64,000 nucleotides of DNA, taken from Deroplatys truncata. Taxonomy: Eukaryota > Arthropoda > Insecta > Mantodea > Mantidae. The notes beneath the pieces are model-generated. The model made no database searches and was not told the DNA's origin. It was given only the letters and a program-made list of their open reading frames with translations. The stretch is from contig CM060990.1 in assembly GCA_030765065.1 (NCBI GenBank), positions 413,797,198 to 413,861,197 on the forward strand. The letters are read 5' to 3'. Below, in pieces: positions 20,453 through 29,373 of the stretch (the first letter of the stretch is position 1; every line of letters begins with the position of its first letter). The translations under genes were made by a program, and so were the position numbers.

Positions 20453-23400
20453 TCAAATGCGACGATTAAAACCAATGTCACTTATAAAACGTAAAACACA
20501 TTCTACAGCATGCGCGTCGTCTGCCAAAACGTTGGCTATGCCAACAGGCAGACCCAGGCGAACGCGCAGTGGAGCTAAAACTTGACACTCAGTTAAAATG
20601 TGACGCACCGTTAAGGGCACGTCACACTGCTGACACAGCGGAGCGAAATCACCACTGAGCAGGTAACTATGACTAAAACGACAATGTCCAATTCGTAAAC
20701 GGGCTAAAAGTACCTCTTCCCGACGTGAAGAACGAGAAGAGGTACCCCAGATTAACGGGAGAGGCTTAACCTCCCGCAACTTGTTCCCCCGGAGGGCCGT
20801 CCACTCATCGCGCCAGCGCGAGAGGATGCGGCGACGTAAAATAACACACGAATCTGACGAGGGAACAACAGAGGTAAAAGATCTGGGTAATAAAATCGCC
20901 GATTTCGCAGCGGCGTCGGCAGACTCATTACCTGAGATGCCCACATGACCTGGAATCCACATGAAGGACACGCTGATGCCAGTGACACCAAGCGAGTGGA
21001 GCAGGTCATGTATGCGCTGTACAAGCGGGTGGTAATGGTACAGCGCAGTAATAGTCTGACGGGCACTCAGAGAGTCCGTACAAATAAAACAGTGATGTAA
21101 GGCGTGCCGCTGAATGTATAAAATAGATTGATAAATGCTAAAACGTTCGGCAGTAAAAATTGAACATTGTCCAGGTAAACGAAACTTAAAACTACAATGA
21201 CCAGAAACAAAGGCACATCCAACTCCAGCTTCAGTCTTAGATCCATCGGTGAAGATAAAATGGAAGTCTCCGAATTGAGCCCGTACTTCTAAAAAAGCCG
21301 ATCTAAAGACTGAAGCAGGGGTCTCAGTCTTCGGCATCGACGTTAGCCCAAGGTGACAGTGGGCCTCAGCGCGAGACCATGGAGGAAAACGCGTTTCCCC
21401 CCGTGGAAGGGCCGGCGCTGGCGGAACGTCTAAATGCCGAAGGAGCTGTCGAAAGCGAACCCCTGGTGGGAGCAAAGCAGAGGAGCGAATAAAATAGTGA
21501 CGATCAAGTGAATCCTCGAAAACTAACTCGAAGGACGGGTGGTTAGGCAAGCTTGAGAGTCGACAAGCATAGCTGCACAAAAGCATCTCACGCCGGAAGG
21601 ACAGCGGAGGCTCTGCAGCTTCTGCGTACAGACTGGGTACAGGGCTAGTTGGAAAGGCCCCTGTAGCGACTCTTATGCCACGATGGTGAATGGCATTCAA
21701 TCGACGTAACACAGATGGACGTGCCGACGAATAAACAATACACCCGTACTCAAGCTTGGATCGGACCAAAGAGCGATAAAGACGAAGAAGGACGGTCCGA
21801 TCAGCTCCCCAGGATGTGCCACTTAAAACACGTAAAATATTAAGAGAACGGTCACACTTTGCTTTTAAAAAGGAAACGTGCGAGGTCCAACACAACTTCC
21901 TATCAAAAATCAAACCCAAAAATTTCGCCTCGTCTGCAAACGGAAGTATCCCTGGCCCAAGATGCAGAGAGGGCGGAGGGAAATACTTCCGGTGCCAGAA
22001 GTTGATGCAGACGGATTTCTCGGCGGAGAAATTAAAGCCGTTGGCGTTACTCCAGGCGTAGAGACGGTCGATACAGCTCTGGAGACGGCGTTCGAGTAGA
22101 CAGGTCCGCCGTGAACTGCAATAAATAGCGAAATCGTCAACAAAAAGGGACGATGAAATGCCAGGTGGAATACAATCAACAATGGGGTTGATAGCAATCG
22201 CAAAAAGTGTGACACTGAGTACAGAGCCCTGCGGTACTCCGTTCTCTTGAATAAAACGACGAGATAAAACCGAGCCCACACGTACACGAAAGACGCGGTC
22301 CGTCATAAACTCCCGAAGAAATGTGGGAAGACGACCGCGGATATTCCAATCGAGAAGTGTACGTAAAATGCCGCCCCTCCAACAAGTGTCATAAGCTCTC
22401 TCCAGGTCAAAAAATACAGCCACGGTTTGACACTTTCTCAGAAATCCATTCATAATATGCGTCGACAAGGACACCAGATGGTCGACGGTAGAGCGATAGC
22501 GACGAAACCCGCACTGAGCGTTCGCTAGAAGTTTCTGAGACTCAAGCCACCATGTCAACCGCCCGTTGATCATGCGCTCCATCACCTTGCAAATGCAACT
22601 GGTGAGGGAGATAGGGCGGTAGCTGGAAGGTAGTTGGCGATCCTTCCCAGGCTTAAGTATAGGGACAATGGTGGCTTCGCGCCAAACGGAAGGAAAAATG
22701 CCGTCTTGCCAAATACGGTTATAGACCTGTAAGAGAAATAGTTTACTGTCGGCTGAAAGGTTCTTTAACATCAGGACATGAATGCCGTCCGGCCCGGGAG
22801 CGGAGTGCCGAGAGCAATGAAGAGCGTGCTCCAGCTCCCTCATTGTGAATAGTTCTTTATAGCATTCATCATTAGCAGACCGAAAAGTATATGATGCGGA
22901 ATCCTGCCGGTCTTTAATAGAGCGAAAGCCGGCGGAATAATGGTCTGAACTGGAAACCGCCTCAAAGGCAGAACCCAGAGTGTTAGCGATGGCAGCCGGA
23001 TCCACTATGGTGGCATTAGAAACCTGAAGGCCAGAAACAGTACAATGTGACACTTTACCTGAGAAGCGACGAAACTTATCCCAAACAACGGATGAAGGCG
23101 TAAAACGATTAAGAGACTCGACAAAACGAGCCCAAGATGCCTTCTTGCTATCCTGAATAATGCGACGAGCCCTGGCGCGCGATTGTTTAAAAGTCACCAA
23201 ATTATCAAGTGTAGGGTGTCGCCGAAACACCCTAAGTGCAGTCCTACGGGCACGAACGGCGTCCCGACAATCCTCGTTCCACCACGGAACAGGTGGCCGC
23301 CGAGTTTGGGAGGATGAACGGGGTATTGCGCGTTCGGCGGCAGAGAAAATAATAGACGTAAGGTGCTGCACTAGTTGGTGAATGTCGGAGAAGGGCTGGT

Positions 23401-24142
23401 CGTCAAAATGCACGAGGCTGGAATACAAGCTCCAGTCGGCTTTTGCGAATATCCAGGTAGGTACTCTGGAATGCTGTACGTGGTGCGACAGAAGAGAAAC
23501 GATGCAGGGGTAATGGTCGCTGGAGTAGGTGTCAGCGACGACGTTCCACTGAAGACGACGTGCAAGCTGGAGTGAGCAGATGGCAAGGTCCAGGTGAGAA
23601 AATGTACCAGTAGAATCAGAAATGAAAGTAGGTGCACCTGTATTGAGGATGGAAAGATTGAACTGATAAAAAATGTCGGAAAGAAGAGTTCCCCTCGCAC
23701 AAGCCCTTGGAGAACCCCATAGTGGGTGATGGGCATTAAAATCTCCCAACAGAAGAAATGGTGTTGGGAGAGCGGACAGGAGAGATCGAATGTCCGCGGG
23801 AGCGAGGGGAGACGATGGAGGTGTATACACAGAACAAACAGAAAAGAAAAAACCGGGTAACTGCAGTCTAATGGCAACAGCTTGCAAGTCGGACGTAAGT
23901 GTGATAGTTTGAAAATGAACGTCATTACGCACCAAAATCATGACACCACCATGAGCAGGAGTACCATCCTCCGGTTCAAGGTCGTAGCGAACCGGAGTAT
24001 ATCCTCGGAGATCAAAAGGATCGTGAGGGCGAAGCTTAGTCTCCTGCAAACATACGACCATAGGCGAATGGGAACGCAATAAAAGTTGCGGTTCCGCCCT
24101 ATGCGATCGTACACCACGTACATTCCAGGTCAGGATAGCCAT
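20453..24142 (-). CDS. E1 ORF2: endonuclease, reverse transcriptase, RNase H
   Basis: 1229 residues without interruption. AP endonuclease at 1-220: N7, E34, Y106, D134 and N136 (GDFNAHH), D185 and S208-D209-H210. RT at about 445-720: APGPDGI, CGFRRYRST, D579 (FFDLERAYD), NGVPQGS at 634-640 and FVDD with D669/D670. RNase H at about 962-1085: D966 (TDGSK), E999, D1023 and D1076 (IPGHVGISGNESAD). The C-terminal zinc motif CX2CX7HX4C spans 1170-1186. The protein would nick the target, prime cDNA synthesis on the nick and degrade template RNA. It starts 22 nt after the ORF1 stop. R1000 and R1028 replace leucines found in sister copies beside RNase H catalytic residues; their effect is unknown. Confidence 0.96.
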   Translation of the reverse strand: MAILTWNVRGVRSHRAEPQLLLRSHSPMVVCLQETKLRPHDPFDLRGYTPVRYDLEPEDGTPAHGGVMILVRNDVHFQTITLTSDLQAVAIRLQLPGFFFSVCSVYTPPSSPLAPADIRSLLSALPTPFLLLGDFNAHHPLWGSPRACARGTLLSDIFYQFNLSILNTGAPTFISDSTGTFSHLDLAICSLQLARRLQWNVVADTYSSDHYPCIVSLLSHHVQHSRVPTWIFAKADWSLYSSLVHFDDQPFSDIHQLVQHLTSIIFSAAERAIPRSSSQTRRPPVPWWNEDCRDAVRARRTALRVFRRHPTLDNLVTFKQSRARARRIIQDSKKASWARFVESLNRFTPSSVVWDKFRRFSGKVSHCTVSGLQVSNATIVDPAAIANTLGSAFEAVSSSDHYSAGFRSIKDRQDSASYTFRSANDECYKELFTMRELEHALHCSRHSAPGPDGIHVLMLKNLSADSKLFLLQVYNRIWQDGIFPSVWREATIVPILKPGKDRQLPSSYRPISLTSCICKVMERMINGRLTWWLESQKLLANAQCGFRRYRSTVDHLVSLSTHIMNGFLRKCQTVAVFFDLERAYDTCWRGGILRTLLDWNIRGRLPTFLREFMTDRVFRVRVGSVLSRRFIQENGVPQGSVLSVTLFAIAINPIVDCIPPGISSSLFVDDFAIYCSSRRTCLLERRLQSCIDRLYAWSNANGFNFSAEKSVCINFWHRKYFPPPSLHLGPGILPFADEAKFLGLIFDRKLCWTSHVSFLKAKCDRSLNILRVLSGTSWGADRTVLLRLYRSLVRSKLEYGCIVYSSARPSVLRRLNAIHHRGIRVATGAFPTSPVPSLYAEAAEPPLSFRREMLLCSYACRLSSLPNHPSFELVFEDSLDRHYFIRSSALLPPGVRFRQLLRHLDVPPAPALPRGETRFPPWSRAEAHCHLGLTSMPKTETPASVFRSAFLEVRAQFGDFHFIFTDGSKTEAGVGCAFVSGHCSFKFRLPGQCSIFTAERFSIYQSILYIQRHALHHCFICTDSLSARQTITALYHYHPLVQRIHDLLHSLGVTGISVSFMWIPGHVGISGNESADAAAKSAILLPRSFTSVVPSSDSCVILRRRILSRWRDEWTALRGNKLREVKPLPLIWGTSSRSSRREEVLLARLRIGHCRFSHSYLLSGDFAPLCQQCDVPLTVRHILTECQVLAPLRVRLGLPVGIANVLADDAHAVECVLRFISDIGFNRRI

Positions 24143-24164
24143 TAAGAATAAGGGGATAAACTGT

Positions 24165-25481
24165 CTATTTAGAAGGGCGGCTTAAAATTACCTTTTGTTT
24201 AACCTTTGGGCTCGGGCTTTTTGTATGGAGTTGGTCAGACTCCATAGCTTCCTCGGAGGGAGGTCCCACGCGCTCAGTGCCAGAAACCGATTCAAGCGCC
24301 GTGAATCGGTTCTGGGTGGCGATGGGTGAAGGGTGCCGCTGAGCGCGGCTTGTCCCAGGACCATCCTGGGACAGCGACCTCCGAGGAGGAGAAGGTGAAC
24401 CTTTGTTACCGCGCGGACGCGGAGGGTCTTTTAAAAAATCTTCCCTACGAAGTTTCTGCTTGGGCTTCTTTTCAACGGCTTGCGACTTCATTGACTTGGG
24501 ACCAGGTTTATACGGCTTGGTAACTGTAGCCTTAATAGACGGCCGGATGGTAGTGGCGGTTAATCCAGTCAAGGTCCAGGTCTGAGTTTCGGCATCTACT
24601 CGTGGTACTGGCGAGGCAACAACAGAACTAAATGTGCCAGATCGCAGGAGTGAAGGTTGGCGCGCATGGAAACGCCTCCGGGCTTCAGAGAAGGAGAGTT
24701 TTTCCTTTACCCGGATCTCCTGGATCGCCTTCTCGTCCAAATACCACGGACAGTCGGCAAACGAAGCAGAATGTGACCCTTTACAATTAACGCAGACGGG
24801 GGCTGTTGAACATTTACCTTCGTGTGAGGGCTGGCTACATGTTGCACAGATGTAAACGGCACTCTTACAGGAGACTTGCGTATGCCCAAAACATTGGCAT
24901 TTAAAACAACGCAGAGGTCTAGGAATATAAGGCCTCACAGAAATCCGTTCGTACCCTGCGGAAATGATCGTGGGCAGATCGACGCCATCAAATGTAAGAA
25001 ACAGGGTACGAGTGGGTACGAATACGCCGTCGCGTTTGGCCTGCACTCGATGGACCGCTGTCACCTTCTGGTCTGCAAGATATTCTACCAGGTCCTCGTC
25101 CGATATACCATCGAGGCTATGGGTGGTAATAACGCCTCGACAGGAGTTCAATGTGCGGTGCTTCTCCACACGGATGGGATAGCCGTGGAGAAGCGTAGCG
25201 CGCAACAAGGTCTTACTTTGCTGATCGGATTTCGTTTGGGCTAATAAGGAACCATTCCGTAGACGAGTGCAGGACTGAACCGCACCAGCAATTGCATCAA
25301 TGCCCTTTTGAATGATGAAAGGGTTCACCTTCTCAAAGCTTTGTCCTTCTTCGGTTCGTGAAATGACCAAGTAACAACCAGTTGTCGGTGGTGTCACTTC
25401 TGTTACATAAACGTTTCGGCGCTTGTTAGTATTAATGGAGGAAGGGTGCTCCATAGCGAAATAAATCCTCCACCATTGCAA
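24165..25481 (-). CDS. E1 ORF1: gag-like RNA-binding protein
   Basis: 438 codons from the first ATG; the real start is probably codon 10 (MEHPSS), because copy A keeps that methionine while its upstream frame is broken. The middle holds three zinc knuckles: CFKCQCFGHTQVSC (CX2CX4HX4C), CATCSQPSHEGKC (CX2CX4HX3C) and CVNCKGSHSASFADC (CX2CX3HX6C). Upstream lies a conserved block (NPFIIQKGIDAIAG ... LLHGYPIRVEKH). The C-terminal third is rich in Lys, Pro and Ser (KPYKPGPKSMKSQ, SPSPPRRS). ORF1 of I-group LINEs packages element RNA and accompanies it to the nucleus. ORF2 follows after 22 nt, so translation of ORF2 by termination-reinitiation is plausible. Confidence 0.94.
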   Translation of the reverse strand: MQWWRIYFAMEHPSSINTNKRRNVYVTEVTPPTTGCYLVISRTEEGQSFEKVNPFIIQKGIDAIAGAVQSCTRLRNGSLLAQTKSDQQSKTLLRATLLHGYPIRVEKHRTLNSCRGVITTHSLDGISDEDLVEYLADQKVTAVHRVQAKRDGVFVPTRTLFLTFDGVDLPTIISAGYERISVRPYIPRPLRCFKCQCFGHTQVSCKSAVYICATCSQPSHEGKCSTAPVCVNCKGSHSASFADCPWYLDEKAIQEIRVKEKLSFSEARRRFHARQPSLLRSGTFSSVVASPVPRVDAETQTWTLTGLTATTIRPSIKATVTKPYKPGPKSMKSQAVEKKPKQKLRREDFLKDPPRPRGNKGSPSPPRRSLSQDGPGTSRAQRHPSPIATQNRFTALESVSGTERVGPPSEEAMESDQLHTKSPSPKVKQKVILSRPSK

Positions 25482-26093
25482 CCGTCTCCGACCTCGGGCT
25501 CTGACTTCTCGGGCGTTACCCCGGCTTGGGTGAGTGGCCTATCTATACCAGACTCACCCCAGGGTCACACTTCCCAGAACATAGACAGAGGGACCCAATC
25601 GCCGTCAGAAGTCAGCAGCTCATGCAATGGCCCCCCCCCGCGGGACTGCAGTTGAACAGCGGATACGAACACAAACCCTACATGACGACCCCGGGTGGTG
25701 GGGATGACGCCATTACCCACTCACCCAGCTGCGCACGCGGTGCGCGGGTATCCGTCAGGCTGTGTCCACGGAGGATTTAAATAAAAAGATAAAAGAAACT
25801 AAAACTGTGTGGGCGTTTCGCACGCAAGGTAGGCCGGCGGGGAAGAAAAAGAGAGATATGCGAATGTCGTGGTGCGAAATGGCCGGAAAGTGATAAGCGA
25901 AGAAAGAAACGATGGTGAGGTGCGGTATGGATGGAATGAAAAGAACGCACGAGAGCCTACCTTGGGTCCACCGGTCACGAGAAGAACCCACGTCGACCGG
26001 ATGGGGGTGAGGGGATGAATGTGGCGATGATTGGCTCGGGAATCCCCGGGTGCGCCAAAAAGCCGTACTCACATAAGGTGAGCCCCTGAGGGG
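25482..26093 (-). promoter_or_regulatory. E1 5' UTR, presumed internal promoter
   Basis: 612 bp, GC-rich with many CpGs, from the element 5' end to ORF1. The sense 5' end reads CCCCTCAGGGG then CTCACCTTATGTGAG, two adjacent potential hairpins. The TCAG inside the first could serve as an initiator-like start. Promoter function is inferred from related LINEs, not shown. Confidence 0.7.
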
Positions 26094-28077
26094 TTCCCTC
26101 TTTGGAAGGACCGGCTCTGGCGTAACGTCCAAATGCCGAAGAAGTGACGAAATCGAACCCCTGGAGGGAGCAATGCACAGAAGCTAACTAAATATTGCTG
26201 ATCAAGTGAATTCTCGTAAAATATCGCGAAGTACGGGTGGTCAGGCAAGCTGGACAGTCGACAGGCATAGCTGCACAAGAGCATCTCACGCCTGAAGAAC
26301 AACGGAGGCTCTGCAGCTTCGGCATATAGGCAAGGCACAGGGCTGGTTGGAAAGGCCCCATGTAGCGACTCCTATGCCACGATGGTGAATGGCATTCAAT
26401 CGACGTAATACAGATGGACACGCCGACGAATAGACAATGCACCAGTATTCAAGCTTGGATCGGACCAAGGAGCGATAAAGATGTAGAAGGACGGTCCGAT
26501 CAGCTCCCCAGCATGTGCCATTTAAAACACGTGAAATATGAAGAGAACGGTCACACTTTGCATTTAGAAAGGAAATGTGAGGAGTCCAGCTCAGCTTTCG
26601 ATCAAACATCAACCCCAAAAGTTTCATCTCGTCTGCAAACGGAAGGAGCTCCAAACCAAGATGGAAATAGGGCGGAGGGAGCGCCATCCGGCGCCAGAAG
26701 TTGATGCAGACGGTTTTCTCGGCGGAGAAAGTAAAGCCGTTAGCGTTACTCCAGGCGTAGAGACGGTCGATAAAGCTCTGGAGCCGGCGTTCGAGTAGAC
26801 AGGTCTGCCGTGAACTGCGATAAACGGCAAAATCATCAACAAAAAGGGATGATGAAATGCCAGGTGGAATACAATCAACAATATGGTTGATAGCAATAGG
26901 AAAAAGTGTGACACTGAGTACAGAGCCCTGCGGTACTCCGTTCTCTTGAATAAAACGACTAGATAAAACCGAGCCCACACGTACACGAAAGACGACCGCG
27001 GATATTCCATGCTTGAAGTTTACGTAAAATGCCGCCGCTCCAACAAGTGTCATAAACTTCTTCCAGGTCAAAAAAAGCAGCCATGGTTTGACACTTTCTC
27101 AGAAATCCATTCATAATATGCGTCGACAGGGACACCAGGTGGTCAACGGTAGAGCGATAGCGACGAAATCCGCACTAAGCGTTCGCTAGAAGTTTCTGAG
27201 ACTCAAGCCACCATATCAACCGCCCATTGATCATGCGCTCCATCACCCTGCATATGCAACTGGTGAGGGATATAGGGCGGTAGCTGGGAGGTATTTGGCG
27301 ATCCTTCCCGGGCTTAAGTATAGGGACTATGGTGGCTTCGCGTCAAACAGAAGGAAAAAAGCCGTCTTGCCAAATACGGTTATAGACCTGTAAGAGAAAG
27401 GGTTTGCTGTCGGCTGAAAGGTTCTTTAACATCAGGACATGAATGCCGTCCGGCTCAGGAGAGGAGTGCTTAGAGCAATGAAGAGCGCGCTCCAGCTCCC
27501 TCGTTGTAAAAATTTCGTTATAACATTCATTATTAGCAGACCGAAAATTATATAATGCGGAATCCAGCCAATCTTTAATAGAGCGAAAGCCGGCGGAATA
27601 ATGATCTGATCTGGAAACCGCCTCAAGGCAGTACCCAGAGTGTTAGCAATGGCAGCCGGATCCACTATGCTGGCATTGGAAACTTGAAGGCCAGACACAG
27701 TACAAAGCGACACTTTACCTGAGAAGCGACGAAGTTTATCCCAAACAACAGATGAAAGCGTAAAGCGATTAAAAGACTCGAAAAAACGAGCCCACGACGC
27801 CTTCTTGCTATCCTGAATAATGCGACGAGCCCTGGCGCGCGATTGTTTAAAAGTCACCAAATTATCAAGTGTAGGGTGTCGCCGAAACACCCTAAGTGCA
27901 GACCTACGGGCACGAACGGCGTCCCGACAATCCTCGTTCCACCACGGAACAGGTGGGCGCCGAGGTTGGGAGGATGAACGGGGTATTGCGCGTTCGGCGG
28001 CAGAGAAAATAATAGACGTAAGGTGCTGCACTAGTTGGTTAATGTCGGAGAAGGGCTGGTCGTCAAAATGCACGAGG
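26094..28077 (-). pseudogene. E5 ORF2: reverse transcriptase to endonuclease linker
   Basis: This continues E5 ORF2 upstream of E1. Pieces include MHCLFVGVSI and the LNAIHHRGIG block, VFRVRVGSVLSSRFIQENGV, NGVPQGS and SLFVDDFAVY (26286-27071). After breaks and a deletion at about 26995, VPWWNEDCRDAVRARRSALR (27432-28073) follows. Stops and shifts at about 27000-27430 make it dead. It ends at AAAATGCACGAGG (28065-28077), the target site of E4. It is the recombination partner for the triplicated unit that follows. Confidence 0.88.
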
Positions 28078-28465
28078 TGTTGATGATGAGATGCGGTTTA
28101 AGGGCGCTAAACCACTAAGGTCATCAGCGCCCTTACAATGTACAAAATATAAAGTCAAAAGGATAAAATAACCGCATAATTAATAAACGGGACAGAAACC
28201 CGCGATGTCCAAAAAGGGCTAAAATTAACGATAATATAACAATAACAATAATAATAACAACAATAACAACAATAATAATAACAACAATAACAATAATAAC
28301 AATAGAAATATCTGAAAAACCAACACACTAAAATCATGGTCACTAAAAGAATAAAACGTGTCAAGAACTGTAGAATGCAAGGAACATGAGCGCCTTATGA
28401 CCGGGGAGAAGGGCCCCATTAAAACTAACAATATAAAATCAGACAGCTAAAAGGCGCTCAGCGCA

Positions 28466-28952
28466 TCAAATGCGACGGCTAAAACCAATGTCAGTGATAA
28501 AACGTAAAAGACATTCTACAGCATGCGCGTCGTCTGCCAACACGTTGGCTAGGCCAACAGGCAGACCCACGCGAACGCGCAGTGGAGCTAAAACTTGACA
28601 CTCGGTTAAAATGTCACGGACCGTTAATGGCATAGAACACTGACTACACAGAGGTGCGGGATCACCACTAAGAAGGTATCTATGACTAAAAAGGCAATGT
28701 CCGATACGAAGGCGTGTTAAAAGTACCTCTTTCCGACGAGAAGCACGGGAAGAGGTAGCCCAGACTAGCGGAAGAGGCTTAACCTCCCGCAACTTGTTCC
28801 CCCGGAGAGCCGTCCACTCATCGCGCCAGCGCGAGAGGATGCGGCGACGTAAAATAACACACGAATCTGACGAGGGAACAACAGAAGTAAAAAATCTGGG
28901 TAATAAAATCGCCGATTTCGCAGCGGCGTTGGCAGACTCATTACCTGAGATG
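28466..28952 (-). pseudogene. Unit 1: E4-type RNase H C-terminal fragment
   Basis: The frame from about 28950 to 28466 encodes the SADAAAKSAILL segment, WRDEWTALRGNK, and CSQCSMPLTVRDILTEC. In this last motif the zinc-binding His of the C-terminal CX2CX7HX4C is Asp, a change shared by all three units and hence older than the triplication. It is cut upstream by the E3-type 3' end at 28953. No function is expected. Confidence 0.85.
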
Positions 28953-29373
28953 TGATGATGATGATGATGAGATGCGGTTTAAGGGCGCTAAACTACTAAG
29001 GTCATCAGCGCCCTTACAATGTATAAAAGATAAAGTCAAAAGGATAAAATAACCGCATAATTAAAAAACGGGACAGAAACCCGCGATGTCTAAAAAGGCT
29101 AAAATAACAATAATATAACAATAACAATAATAATAACAACAATAACAACAATAATAACAATAACAACAATAAAAACAATAACAACAATATCAATAACAAC
29201 AAAATAACAATACAAATATCTAAAAAACCAACACACTAAAATCATGGTCACTAACAGAATAAAACGTGTCAAGAACTGTAGAATGTAAGGAACATGAGCG
29301 CCTTATGTCTGGGGAGAAGGGCCCCATTAAAACTAACAATATAAAATCAAACAGCTAAAAGTCGCTCAGCGCA

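Larger units (their letters stand above)
20046..26093 (-). mobile_element. E1: full-length, coding-complete I-group LINE
   Basis: A 6048-bp element with perfect 12-bp target duplications TTCCCTCTTTGG at 20034-20045 and 26094-26105, inserted in E5's ORF2. It has the complete 5' terminus, open ORF1 (24165-25481) and ORF2 (20453-24142), a 3' UTR with microsatellite and hairpin, and a (TCA)n tail. All catalytic residues of the endonuclease, RT and RNase H are present. It is the only copy here with both ORFs fully open, so it is the best candidate for a recently active source element. Confidence 0.95.

Noticed and set aside
21910-22287. Conserved 125-codon frame overlapping the RT (repeated in other copies), and conserved plus-strand frames such as 23160-23381 and 24876-25244
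   Set aside because: They lie in alternative frames of ORF2 or ORF1, and their conservation follows from the copies being recent duplicates of a GC-rich coding sequence. No start context or domain supports them.
26041-26093. Possible HDV-like self-cleaving ribozyme at the LINE 5' end
   Set aside because: The end is structured, but I could not lay out the nested double pseudoknot and catalytic C of that class; recorded only as a test in the findings.
28155-28431. Leucine/tyrosine/cysteine-rich open frames that look like membrane proteins (also at 20129-20388, 29014-29202, 32416-32701, 33284-33472, 36662-36947, 42634-42870)
   Set aside because: They are translations of the AAT/AAC microsatellite in the LINE 3' UTR; each is explained by the repeat and has no independent support.
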